From Clostridia bacterium (GTDB lineage Bacteria > Bacillota > Clostridia > Christensenellales > Borkfalkiaceae), in assembly GCA_021203865.1 (NCBI GenBank), contig JAJQAJ010000071.1:1-33739 (forward strand): a DNA stretch of 33,739 nucleotides, in the 5' to 3' direction. A program made the translations under genes and the position numbers. Below are positions 24,341 to 32,012 of the stretch, piece after piece. The notes beneath the pieces are model-generated. The model was given only the letters and a program-made list of their open reading frames with translations. It was not told the origin of the DNA and did no database searches. How positions within the stretch are numbered: position 1 is the first letter of the stretch; the number at the start of each line of letters is the position of its first letter.

Positions 24341-25753
24341 TCAATAGTTTTCGTGCATCGACTGGTATGCGGCGGATAAATCATAATATCCGTTGCGTTC
24401 CAGCCTTTTGTTATTCAGAGCCTTATTCACTTGTGGCAGTTGCGCACAGAACCATTTTCCCCGACTACAATTCGCCGCCATGTGTGCTTCGTATTCAGAG
24501 ATTCCGAACTTCATAAGATTTCTCACCTTCGTCCGCACCCTTTTCCACCGATTCCATATGCACATGCGTATTCTTCGCCGTAGCCAGCCACAGATTTCCT
24601 CTATGCGACTTTTCATACTCGCAATTTTGTAGTAATTCAGCCATCCTTGTGCGCAGCGCCTTATTCTCTTAAAGGCCTCCGACAGGGACTGCACCACTTT
24701 TCGTGAGGACAGCCTTCTCAACTCATCAACAAACTTCGTTATTGACTTCTTGTGTATTCGGATATAGAACCCGTCTTTCCCTTTCCCCAGCGTAAAGCCG
24801 AGAAACCTGAAATCGTTTCCGTCTCCTCCTCCACAATAACCGAGCGTGACTATTCTGCTCTTTTCCCGATTCACCTTCAATTTCAGCTTGCCTTCCAGGT
24901 ATGCCACACTGTTTTCAAGGAGTCTTTCCGCCGCACGCTTGCTTTTGGCGAGTAGAACTATATCATCCGCATAGCGGACAAATTTCACTCCCTTCTTCGC
25001 AAGTTCGTGGTCAAACTCATTCAGGTAGATATTGGCAAGCAACGGCGACAGCGGCCCGCCTTGCGGCGACCCCGTGTCGGTGTCCATTACCACCCCGTTT
25101 ATCATGACTCCGATTTTGAGAAACCGTTTTACGATTTGTATGACCCTCTCGTCCGTTATCACCTTCCGCAGAAACTGCAACAATAAGTCGTGGTTTATGT
25201 TGTCGAAGTATGCGGTCAAATCAAGGTCCACAGCGTACCTGTATCCCTCATTCGCATAATCTCTCACCTTAAACACGGCGTCATGCTGTTTCTTTCCGGG
25301 GCGGTATGCGTAGCTTTCGTCGAGGAACACGCCTTCGTAAATTGGTTCAAGAACAAGCGTCATGGCTTCCTGCACCACCCGGTCAACGACTGTCGGTATG
25401 CCCAACAGTCTTTTCTTGCCGTTCGGCTTCGGAATCTCTACCCTCCTCACGGGCGACGGGGAATATTTGCCTCTGGCAATTCTCTCCCTTAACTCCTGCC
25501 CGTGCTCTTTGAGATATGGCAATGCGTCCTTTACCGTCATGCCGTCTATCCCGGGCGAACCCTTGTTTGCCTTCACTTTCTTGTAAGCGTTGTTCATGTT
25601 GTTCCTGTCCAACACCTTTTCCAAAAGGTCCGGCGTTGCACTATCCCATTTCTCCCATATCAGACGAAAAGACCTATGCGCTTTCGGGTTGCCTTCATGT
25701 TCCGCACTATCCTCACCCGAATAGCCGCCGTTCCCGACGTTTTCTGCTTTCAT
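24341..25753 (-). CDS. ltrA: Group II intron reverse transcriptase/maturase
   Basis: A 470-residue intron-encoded protein: RT blocks from NNAYKKVKANKGSPGIDGM (52-70), IPKPNGKKRLLGIPTVVDRV, AVDLDLTAYFD (174-184), GSPQGGPLSPLLANIYL (229-245), YADD at 261-264; then a thumb/maturase X region with RRCAQGWLNYY. It stops without an HNH endonuclease domain, as expected for class C introns that invade terminators or replication forks rather than cut DNA. It assists splicing and copies the intron RNA into DNA. Start: AGGAGG eight bases before ATG. The stop codon directly abuts domain V. Intact frame. Confidence 0.95.
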   Translation of the reverse strand: MKAENVGNGGYSGEDSAEHEGNPKAHRSFRLIWEKWDSATPDLLEKVLDRNNMNNAYKKVKANKGSPGIDGMTVKDALPYLKEHGQELRERIARGKYSPSPVRRVEIPKPNGKKRLLGIPTVVDRVVQEAMTLVLEPIYEGVFLDESYAYRPGKKQHDAVFKVRDYANEGYRYAVDLDLTAYFDNINHDLLLQFLRKVITDERVIQIVKRFLKIGVMINGVVMDTDTGSPQGGPLSPLLANIYLNEFDHELAKKGVKFVRYADDIVLLAKSKRAAERLLENSVAYLEGKLKLKVNREKSRIVTLGYCGGGDGNDFRFLGFTLGKGKDGFYIRIHKKSITKFVDELRRLSSRKVVQSLSEAFKRIRRCAQGWLNYYKIASMKSRIEEICGWLRRRIRMCIWNRWKRVRTKVRNLMKFGISEYEAHMAANCSRGKWFCAQLPQVNKALNNKRLERNGYYDLSAAYQSMHENY

Positions 25754-26187
25754 GGTCGTTTCCTCCTTTCCCTGTTGTACTTGGGATTCCTATTGATTCG
25801 GTCCTTCGGCTTCGTTTCTTTCGCCTACATCTGACCTCAGCTGACTCCTGCGTGCTCAACGCCGCCTTGTTTCCTTGTACGACGCTTACCGAATTTAATC
25901 GGCGTACCACGCAGGCCTCCCTGGGTAATCGCGCGTTCTTTCCCTCCATGTGTCCGTCACAATTTATCAGCATGACTTCCGTGCAGTTATCGGGCTTCGA
26001 CTTCAACGGCAGCCTTACCCGTCATGCTGACCTCAAATGTGCTTCCTGTACGTCGGACCGGAGGTTTGCCGCCGGCTTCCTTCAGATTCCACCTCACGAT
26101 GGACACCCTTGCCATAAGCTATGCCCTTCCCACTGCCGGGCGGGCTCGGGACTTTCACCCGTTAGACCGTGCGCTTGCCAGGCACAC
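25754..26187 (-). other. Intron 5' structural region (domains I-III and start of IV)
   Basis: These 434 bases hold the RNA scaffold of the intron, not a protein. Recognisable stretches include GGGTGAAAGTCCCG, GGGTGTCC and GGAATCTGAAGGAAGC. The longer open frames on the opposite strand here have no family features. Confidence 0.75.
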
Positions 26188-26191
26188 CATG

Positions 26192-26215
26192 AAAAGGACT
26201 CCCCGAAGGGAGCCC
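26192..26215 (-). terminator. Terminator of the feo operon and intron target
   Basis: Minus strand: GGGCTCCC, loop TTCG, GGGAGTCC, TTTT. A stable UUCG tetraloop terminator nine bases past the last feo gene. The intron begins four bases after the T-run. Confidence 0.85.
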
Positions 26216-26224
26216 TCACTTTGT

Positions 26225-26434
26225 CTATTCTTTTTTGTCGGCGTTTTTCTTCGCTGCCTTTGCGGCTATTTTGCATGAGGAACAATGGCGGCCCGACGCG
26301 TGGCACGCCCGGCACCCCTCACAGCCGTCACATCCGCCGCCTTTGCCCTTTATGCGGTTGTATATCACCAGAGCGACCACGGCGACGAACACGGCACCGA
26401 AAACCGCTATAAAGACAATGTCAAAAACGCTCAT
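26225..26434 (-). CDS. FeoB-associated Cys-rich membrane protein
   Basis: A 69-residue protein with one N-terminal membrane helix (about 5-25) and a cytoplasmic Cys-rich tail of pattern C-x2-C-x2-C-x2-C-x6-C-x2-C, then a Lys-rich end. This is the FeoB-associated Cys-rich family, usually the last gene of Firmicutes feo operons; it probably helps FeoB or binds iron, but its exact job is unproven. Start at 26434 is two bases past the feoB stop with only a weak TAGGA ahead, so coupling to feoB translation is likely. The upstream extension in the same frame overlaps feoB and is not needed. Confidence 0.88.
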   Translation of the reverse strand: MSVFDIVFIAVFGAVFVAVVALVIYNRIKGKGGGCDGCEGCRACHASGRHCSSCKIAAKAAKKNADKKE

Positions 26435-26436
26435 TC

Positions 26437-28884
26437 CTATACGCCTGTATCCGCCGAGGAGGCGACTTCCGTGGCCTCGGCTTCCTTTCTTTTCTTGCGG
26501 AATTTGAACCGCTCGAGCTTTCCTTTGTTGTTGAGAACTATCATGAGGACGGTCACGGCTATGACGACTATCCAACACGCCGGAGCGGACCACCATGCCC
26601 CGCCGGCCTCAAAGGCCATGCCGCACGTGTAGAACATGCTCGCGGCCACATAGCTTGTGACGAACCAGAAAAGCACCGTCCATTTGAGTTTTCCCTTGGG
26701 AAGCTCCGCCCTCGCCGTCGCGACTGACGCGAAGCAGGGAATCGTGGTCATGTTGAAGACTATGAACGCCAAAACTCCCGATACGGTTATGCCGGACCCT
26801 TCGACCATGGCTACGGACGCGGCGACCTCGTTAGCCTCCCAGTCGACATACTGCGACGCCACGACCGCGGCGAGCGCCCCGAAGGTCGCTATGACGTTTT
26901 CCTTCGCGACAAGCCCGGTTATCGCGGCGACCGCGAACACCCATCCCATTGAATTGAGCTGGGAACCGAACCCAAGCGGTGTGAATATCGGCTGCAGTAG
27001 CATGCCTATGCTGCCCAAAATACTCTCATCCGTTCTGAGGTTGACCATGCTGTCGACTATGAGTTCGCCGTCCTCCATGAACATGTCAATGAAGTAATCG
27101 GGGTTCTCCGCGACTTCGGCGGCCTGGGCGGCCGTCAGTCCCTCGCCGGCTATGAGATCTTGAGGATCCTGCAAAAGGAACTCCCATTTCCATGAGAACG
27201 ACTGCAAAAACCATATGATGACGGTGGAGATGAATATTATCGTGAACGCCTTTTTGACGAAGTGCTTGCATTTGTCCCAAAGGTGTAACATGAGGTTTTT
27301 AAAGCCCGGCATGCGGTACGTCGGAAGCTCCATTATGAACGGCGGCACCGCCCCCCTCATGGTCGTGTTTCTCATGAGCAGAATGGCGACTATCGCCACA
27401 ATGACTCCCGTGAGATACATCGCGAAGGTTATCCAGTCGACGTTGCCCACGCCGAAAACCTCCAGGATGGCGCCCGCCATTCCCGTGAGAATGGGGAGCT
27501 TCGCCCCGCAGGAGAAGAACGGAATAACCCGTATCGTCGCCGTCCTTTCCTTTTCGTCGGACAGCGTCCTCGTGTTCACCATCGCCGGAAGCCCGCATCC
27601 GAACCCCATTATCATGGGCATGAACGCTCTTCCCGTCACTCCGAACCTTCTGAATATCCTGTCCAGAACGAACGCCACGCGCGCCATGTAGCCGGTGTCC
27701 TCAAGGATGGAGAATCCCAAAAAGAGGAAAAGAATCTGGGGAAGGAAACCTATAACCGCGAAGATGCCGCTCAGAACACCGTCACATACGAGGCTCGACA
27801 CCCATCCCGCGCCGTTTCCGATTTCAATGAGATACGCTATCCCGTCAGTGAAATGCCCACATATCCATTCGACTATGTTGGCCAGGATAACACCCGGTGA
27901 ATGCACCCCCGCGTCGTAGAACCAGCCTATGAACTCCAAAAGTCCTTCGTTTTCTATCCCCAGCTCGTCAAGGCCAGGCATCCAGCCCTGGGCCTCGGTG
28001 AAGCCGTTGAGGAAGAAGAGGTTTTCAGAGAACGTCAGGTGGAATATGAGAAAGAGAATGACTATGAAGATGGGAATGGACCACACCCTGTGCGTCAGCA
28101 CCTTGTCAATCCTGTCTGATTTGGTGAGCTCCCTTGTCTCTTTTTTGACCTTGGCGGTCGAGAAATTGGCGGATATGTACCTGTATCTCTCGTCCGCGAC
28201 ATCAGCCTCCATGTCCTCGGTTATGCCGAGCTCGTCATAAAATTTCTTCGCACCGGGGGACGAAAGTTCCTCCGTGTCACTTTCCAGAAGCTTTATCGCG
28301 TGGAAGAGTGCGGACGACGCACCTTCTTTTTCGTAATAATCCTGCGCTTTTTGGAGCGTGTCCCCGAGGGCGTCGGCTATGAAAGTCGTGCCTTTTCTGG
28401 GTTCAGTCTCCGCACAGCGCTTCATGAGCTCTTTGAGCCCGGTCTTTTTGAGGGCGGACACGGGCACAACCGGACATCCTAGGGCGCTTTCAAGGGCCCT
28501 GGCGTCTATGACGTCGCCGTTCGCCTCCACCTCGTCCATCATGTTGAGGGCGACCACCACGGGCACGTCAAGCTCCAGAAGCTGTGTCGTGAGATATAAG
28601 TTTCTTTCCAGGTTGGTAGCGTCCACGATGTCTATTACGCCGTCAGCCTCACCACTTAGAATGTAGTTTCTCGCTATGAGCTCCTCCGGCGTGTACGGGG
28701 AAAGAGAATATATCCCCGGAAGGTCGACGATGTTGATTTTTTCGGAACCCGATTTGTAAACTCCCTCCCTTTTGTCGACCGTGACTCCGGGCCAGTTGCC
28801 GACATGCGCCGTGGAGCCAGTTATGGCGTTAAAAAGCGTGGTCTTGCCGCAATTGGGATTCCCGGCCAAAGCGAATGTCTTCAT
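26437..28884 (-). CDS. feoB: Ferrous iron transporter FeoB
   Basis: Membrane Fe(II) transporter of 815 residues. The G-domain has G1 GNPNCGKT (8-15), VGNWPGVTVDK, G3 DLPG (54-57) and G4 NMMD (114-117), followed by the helical GDI-like region. The membrane part has paired Gate/FeoB_C segments, with conserved FMPMIMGFGCGLPAM and RVIPFFSCGAKLPI (Cys likely in the iron path). Start overlaps the feoA2 stop (ATGA), AAGGAGG seven bases ahead. Third gene of feoA1-feoA2-feoB-Cys-rich. Probably iron-repressed through the paired sites near 29401-29474. Confidence 0.97.
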   Translation of the reverse strand: MKTFALAGNPNCGKTTLFNAITGSTAHVGNWPGVTVDKREGVYKSGSEKINIVDLPGIYSLSPYTPEELIARNYILSGEADGVIDIVDATNLERNLYLTTQLLELDVPVVVALNMMDEVEANGDVIDARALESALGCPVVPVSALKKTGLKELMKRCAETEPRKGTTFIADALGDTLQKAQDYYEKEGASSALFHAIKLLESDTEELSSPGAKKFYDELGITEDMEADVADERYRYISANFSTAKVKKETRELTKSDRIDKVLTHRVWSIPIFIVILFLIFHLTFSENLFFLNGFTEAQGWMPGLDELGIENEGLLEFIGWFYDAGVHSPGVILANIVEWICGHFTDGIAYLIEIGNGAGWVSSLVCDGVLSGIFAVIGFLPQILFLFLGFSILEDTGYMARVAFVLDRIFRRFGVTGRAFMPMIMGFGCGLPAMVNTRTLSDEKERTATIRVIPFFSCGAKLPILTGMAGAILEVFGVGNVDWITFAMYLTGVIVAIVAILLMRNTTMRGAVPPFIMELPTYRMPGFKNLMLHLWDKCKHFVKKAFTIIFISTVIIWFLQSFSWKWEFLLQDPQDLIAGEGLTAAQAAEVAENPDYFIDMFMEDGELIVDSMVNLRTDESILGSIGMLLQPIFTPLGFGSQLNSMGWVFAVAAITGLVAKENVIATFGALAAVVASQYVDWEANEVAASVAMVEGSGITVSGVLAFIVFNMTTIPCFASVATARAELPKGKLKWTVLFWFVTSYVAASMFYTCGMAFEAGGAWWSAPACWIVVIAVTVLMIVLNNKGKLERFKFRKKRKEAEATEVASSADTGV

Positions 28885-29132
28885 TCCTCCGCCTCCTTTC
28901 CCTCTTCCGCGTCAACCTCCACGCACGCCGCCTCGGCTTTCCGCAAAGTCAGATTATATCCGCGGACGACGTAATCGACGGGATCCCCAAAGGGCGCCTT
29001 CTTTTTCATCTCAACCTCGGCGCCTGGAGTTATCCCCATGTCAAAAAGACGTCTTCTCACGCGTCCTTCACCGTTCACCTTGATTATGATCCCCTTCTCC
29101 CCCACGGTGAACTCACTCAAAAGCTTTGTCAT
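28881..29132 (-). CDS. feoA: FeoA-domain protein 2
   Basis: An 83-residue SH3-like FeoA: LLSEFTVGEKGIIIKVNG, RRRLFDMGITPGAEV and a late region PVDYVVRGYNLTLRKAEAACV, the classic iron-transport FeoA pattern. It probably binds the cytoplasmic side of FeoB. It has an acidic tail beyond the domain. Overlaps feoB by four bases and follows the first feoA by 36 bases. This copy is closer to canonical FeoA than its neighbour. Confidence 0.92.
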   Translation of the reverse strand: MTKLLSEFTVGEKGIIIKVNGEGRVRRRLFDMGITPGAEVEMKKKAPFGDPVDYVVRGYNLTLRKAEAACVEVDAEEGKEAEE

Positions 29133-29168
29133 TTTCAGCGAAACCCCTATGTGTGCAAAAAATTTCTC

Positions 29169-29381
29169 TCACGCGACGAGAATACCCCTCGCGAGCATCT
29201 TGTCAAGGCAGACCCTTCCTTCCAGGACCTTCATGACGACGTTTCCGCCGGCATGATCGATGACGGTCACGCGGCTTCCCACCGTGAGCCCCATCTCCTG
29301 CAGGTGATGTCTCACCTCCTGCTCGGCGCTTATTCTCGTTATCGTCACTTCCGTCATGAGCGGTGCCATGGCTATCGGCAT
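29169..29381 (-). CDS. feoA: FeoA-domain protein 1
   Basis: A 70-residue FeoA-like protein that opens the operon: VRHHLQEMGLTVGSRVTVID aligns with the RRLxxMGxxPG core, then GGNVVMKVLEGRVCLDKMLA. It is shorter and more divergent than feoA2, and has the look of FeoA forms with histidines (HHLQ) near the core. GGAGG six bases before ATG. Two FeoA proteins per operon are common in Clostridia; separate roles are not known. Confidence 0.9.
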   Translation of the reverse strand: MPIAMAPLMTEVTITRISAEQEVRHHLQEMGLTVGSRVTVIDHAGGNVVMKVLEGRVCLDKMLARGILVA

Positions 29382-29400
29382 ATGCCACCTCCGTTAAAAC

Positions 29401-29414
29401 TAAACCGCAGTTAA
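29401..29414 (-). promoter_or_regulatory. Putative iron-regulator site, proximal
   Basis: TAAACCGCAGTTAA on the plus strand, an imperfect dyad about 5-18 bases after the expected feo start point. A 12-of-14 copy lies exactly 60 bases away at 29461. DtxR-like repression is inferred; no Fur box is present. Confidence 0.55.
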
Positions 29415-29425
29415 TTTCACGTCCG

Positions 29426-29454
29426 ATTATAACCCCGCGTGAGCCCCTTGTCAA
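29426..29454 (-). promoter_or_regulatory. Promoter of the feo operon
   Basis: Perfect consensus: TTGACA at 29454-29449, 17-base spacer, TATAAT at 29431-29426. A promoter this strong needs tight control, consistent with the flanking paired motifs. Confidence 0.9.
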
Positions 29455-29460
29455 TGAAAA

Positions 29461-29474
29461 TAAACCAAAGTTAA
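29461..29474 (-). promoter_or_regulatory. Putative iron-regulator site, distal
   Basis: TAAACCAAAGTTAA on the plus strand, just upstream of the -35 box. It differs from the proximal site at two central positions, and AT-rich flanks are shared. Confidence 0.55.
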
Positions 29475-29492
29475 GAAATTTTTTGAAAATTT

Positions 29493-29514
29493 GAGCCCCG
29501 CCTTCCGGCGGGGC
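29493..29514 (-). terminator. Terminator-like hairpin after the lipoprotein gene
   Basis: Minus strand: GCCCCGCC-GGAA-GGCGGGGC, eight GC-rich pairs, then TCAAATTTTC. The T-run is imperfect but the stem is strong. It separates the lipoprotein gene from the feo promoter region. Confidence 0.6.
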
Positions 29515-29537
29515 CGTGCCAATCTCTCCTCACTTTT

Positions 29538-30500
29538 TTAGTATTTCGTTATCCTGACCTCTCGTATTATAATGGGAACCGCGGTTGTCCTGAAGGTGTC
29601 CGTCTGGCCCTGGTCATCCGTGGACAGCTCTTCAAGATTGTCGACATGCACATCACCTACCGACTCCGTGAACTCATCGCTCTCATCGTATGTGTCATCG
29701 ATGTAGTCCGCTATATCGTCCATGAGTTCATTTAGCTTGTCTTCCGACTTGCTGTTTTTAAGAACGGCGAAAATGCAGTAATCCTCTGTCGGAAGACTTG
29801 ACGCGGTGCCGGTCTGGATGGCAAAAAGGGAAGTCGCGCTGTTATACTTATAGTCAAGGGACAGGTACTCGTCCTTGCCGTTTTTGACGGTCACGAAACT
29901 TGTCGAAGTCTTGTCAGTGTAATACATTCTCAAAGACCCGAACTCTCCGGACAGCGCGCCGTTTTTGATGTTGTGGCCGTTGTTTTCAAATTCACCTATA
30001 AGTGTGCAGAGGGCGTTGTCTCTCGTGTAATTCGCCTCTCCGTCACGCCATACGGACGGGGTGAACGTCTTGTCATCGTATCCGTCTCTGACTATTTTGT
30101 AGTACTCCTCTTCTTTGGAGATGCTCTCATAGTAGCTCGCGTCCTTGTATCCGTCGGAATAGGGCTCCACGGAGTCGCGTTTTTCCGCTTCTTCATCGGA
30201 ATAGTATGCGTATCCGCCGGTCTTCCAGTCGTTAGTCTCATAATCATGGACTATCATGTTGTCATAAAATCCGGCGTTGGCGAGTTCTATGAAATGCTGC
30301 ACGGTGACGGGATACATGTTTCTGTACAATTTATATTTCAGCGTGTAGTCCTCATCGTTGAACGATATGGTAATCTGTGCGGTGGGATGTCTCGTCTTTA
30401 TACCGCCCCCGGATGAGCACGCGGAAAGACATGCGGCCGCGCCTATGGCACACACCGCGGTGAACGCAATCAGTGTTTTTCTTAAAATTTTGGTCTTCAT
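29538..30500 (-). CDS. Cyclophilin-like lipoprotein, probably catalytically altered
   Basis: A 320-residue exported lipoprotein: positively charged start, hydrophobic stretch, lipobox LSAC with Cys28. Residues 35-110 resemble the start of a cyclophilin-type peptidyl-prolyl isomerase (YPVTVQHFIELANAGFYDNM), and GALSGEFGSLRMYY recalls the GALSMA region. The catalytic block HRVIxxFMxQGGD reads HDYETNDWKTGGY, so the key Arg and Phe/Gln are missing. A Tyr/Asp/Glu-rich insert at about 100-150 is unusual. Role outside the membrane is unknown; it may be a binding protein on the same fold. AAGGTGAT precedes the start. Own promoter. Confidence 0.75.
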   Translation of the reverse strand: MKTKILRKTLIAFTAVCAIGAAACLSACSSGGGIKTRHPTAQITISFNDEDYTLKYKLYRNMYPVTVQHFIELANAGFYDNMIVHDYETNDWKTGGYAYYSDEEAEKRDSVEPYSDGYKDASYYESISKEEEYYKIVRDGYDDKTFTPSVWRDGEANYTRDNALCTLIGEFENNGHNIKNGALSGEFGSLRMYYTDKTSTSFVTVKNGKDEYLSLDYKYNSATSLFAIQTGTASSLPTEDYCIFAVLKNSKSEDKLNELMDDIADYIDDTYDESDEFTESVGDVHVDNLEELSTDDQGQTDTFRTTAVPIIIREVRITKY

Positions 30501-30539
30501 TGTGTAATCACCTTGACAGACGTAAACAATACTCCATGT

Positions 30540-30568
30540 ATTTTACTTTTAATTGGGAAAAGCGTCAA
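30540..30568 (-). promoter_or_regulatory. Promoter of the lipoprotein gene
   Basis: TTGACG at 30568-30563, 17-base spacer, TAAAAT at 30545-30540, about 40 bases before the start codon. Confidence 0.65.
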
Positions 30569-30663
30569 GCAAATATGAACATGCCCAAGCCTTTATAAAA
30601 CCGAAGCTTAATTTGAACATCAAAATCCTCGGCACAATCAGGGTATTATGACAAAATTGAAAC

Positions 30664-30747
30664 TCACCTCAAACCCAAACCGGCATTTAAGCTCCGCCCG
30701 TCACACTGTCCGTGAGGTGAAAACACAAAATCCCGAAACTTTTTCGG
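30664..30747 (-). terminator. Possible end of the araC-type transcript
   Basis: Just after the regulator gene, minus strand CCGAAA-AAG-TTTCGG (30747-30733) is followed by GATTTTG, a weak terminator. Beyond it an eight-base inverted repeat TCACCTCA / TGAGGTGA (30664-30671 and 30713-30720) spans 41 bases. Confidence 0.35.
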
Positions 30748-30766
30748 ATAATTCATCCTGCCACCG

Positions 30767-31498
30767 TCATCTATTTTTGTCCATGTAATCGGAAGGGGAC
30801 ACACCGCATATTTTTTTGAAGACACGCGAAAAATACAGGGGATCCGGAAAGCCGCAGGCCTCCGATATCTGGGAAACCGAAAACTCGCTGTATTTGTTTT
30901 TCGCTCCGCTATCCATCATGTTGCGGGCTCTTTCGATTCTCGCGAGCACCATGTATTCGTGCGGGCTCGCTCCCACCTCATTGTAAAACATCTTTCTCAC
31001 GTAGTCATAGCTCAAGGGGAGACTTCTTATGTAGTCTTCCAGGACGAACGTCGCGTCGCCCATGTTTTTCGCTATGACGTTCAAAAGGTCATCCACCACG
31101 GGGGAATGTGACACCCCGGCGTATGACGCGACAAGGGCCGACATCAAAGCTCCGAGGGCGTCCAGGACGGCCCTCTTTCCGTACTCATCGGAAGAAAACC
31201 ATGTCACAGCCCTCTCCATGGCGTCAGAAAGGTCTTTTCTGGGGCCCGGCAGGATGACGACTTCCCTGTTCGCGAACACGGCCTGTTCAATGAGAACCGA
31301 AAGCGCGTCGCCTTCCGGGACGCTTGCAATACCCTTCACGGCCGGCACGAGCGCGAAATCTCCCGCGTTGACCTCGGACTTTGCGCCGTCAATTCTGACC
31401 ATGCCTCCTTCCGGATAGAAAATTATTTCATAATATCTTTTGCTGGCGTTCAAAGAGGCCGCCCCCTTCGCGTCGCCCGCGTACACAATGTTGTTCAC
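30767..31498 (-). CDS. AraC-family transcriptional regulator
   Basis: A 243-residue DNA-binding regulator. Residues 1-90 fit a cupin-like sensing domain (YYEIIFYPEGGMVRIDG, NAGDFALVPA). Residues 140-240 are a double helix-turn-helix: SYDYVRKMFYNEVGASPHEYMVLARIE and FSVSQISEACGFPDPLYFSRVFKKICGVSPSDY, the second being the AraC signature. Start is GTG at 31498 with AAAGGAG five bases ahead. Its neighbour lipoprotein has its own promoter, so its targets are not evident. Such regulators often respond to sugars, but the ligand cannot be read here. Confidence 0.92.
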   Translation of the reverse strand: MNNIVYAGDAKGAASLNASKRYYEIIFYPEGGMVRIDGAKSEVNAGDFALVPAVKGIASVPEGDALSVLIEQAVFANREVVILPGPRKDLSDAMERAVTWFSSDEYGKRAVLDALGALMSALVASYAGVSHSPVVDDLLNVIAKNMGDATFVLEDYIRSLPLSYDYVRKMFYNEVGASPHEYMVLARIERARNMMDSGAKNKYSEFSVSQISEACGFPDPLYFSRVFKKICGVSPSDYMDKNR

Positions 31499-31689
31499 GG
31501 TTCTCCTTTACCTGCAATACGTCAAAAAACCTGTCCGGCGCTCTGAACGTGCCGCATCACGCCGCCGTCTTCCCGCATTTCCATATCTCCGCATCTTAGA
31601 AACACATGGCCGCGTTTTCCTTCGTTCTTTCCAGGTTAAAAAAAGCCTGTTTTCACTTTGGTTTGTGCCCGCCAAAGGCAGGGCATGAT

Positions 31690-32012
31690 AATAAAATTGG
31701 ATTCGACATCATATTTTTACAGTTTCAAATCTTACGGTGTATGTGCCGTCGGAGCCGTCTTTTTCCTTTCCTGAATCGTAATTTATTCCGACAAAAAGGA
31801 TGTCGCCTTTGTACGAGAATTTGTCGAAGTGTTTTACGTAGTGCCTGTCCCCAATCTTACCTATCGCCTCATCTGCCGTTTTGTTGTATTTGAGCTCCGT
31901 TACCATGGGTGGATTTCTGCCCACGTCGTAAGGCATGAATATGAGGTCGGCATAACCTTTCCCAGCCTGCGCTTCCGACTCTATCCTGTACTCGCTTTGC
32001 GCGGCGATGTAA
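31690..32012. repeat. Direct repeat, copy 1 (C-terminal third of the ATPase/nuclease gene)
   Basis: This stretch matches 33410-33739 in the same orientation, nearly all bases equal by eye, including about 20 bases past the stop codons. It marks a recent tandem duplication of the ATPase/nuclease gene. Confidence 0.8.

Larger units (their letters stand above)
24275..26187 (-). mobile_element. Complete group IIC intron
   Basis: About 1.9 kb on the minus strand. The 5' end GTGTGCC (26187) and domain I-III stretches such as GGGTGAAAGTCCCG, GGGTGTCC and GGAATCTGAAGGAAGC match the pattern I recall for the Oceanobacillus iheyensis IIC intron. Domain IV carries a reverse transcriptase; domains V-VI (24340-24275) have the CGC-type triad context and end ...CCTCCTAC. 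The 5' flank is the feo terminator stem-loop plus TTTTCATG, and class C introns are known to insert just after such terminators. No decay is visible in frame or ends, so it may still splice. Boundaries are by pattern, within a few bases. Confidence 0.88.

Noticed and set aside
25516-26412. Plus-strand frame of about 298 codons across the group II intron
   Set aside because: It lies opposite the structured intron RNA and maturase start and reads as Pro/Ser/Arg-rich noise.
29382-29480. Fur box before feoA
   Set aside because: No sequence near the GATAATGATAATCATTATC consensus; the repeated motif is different.
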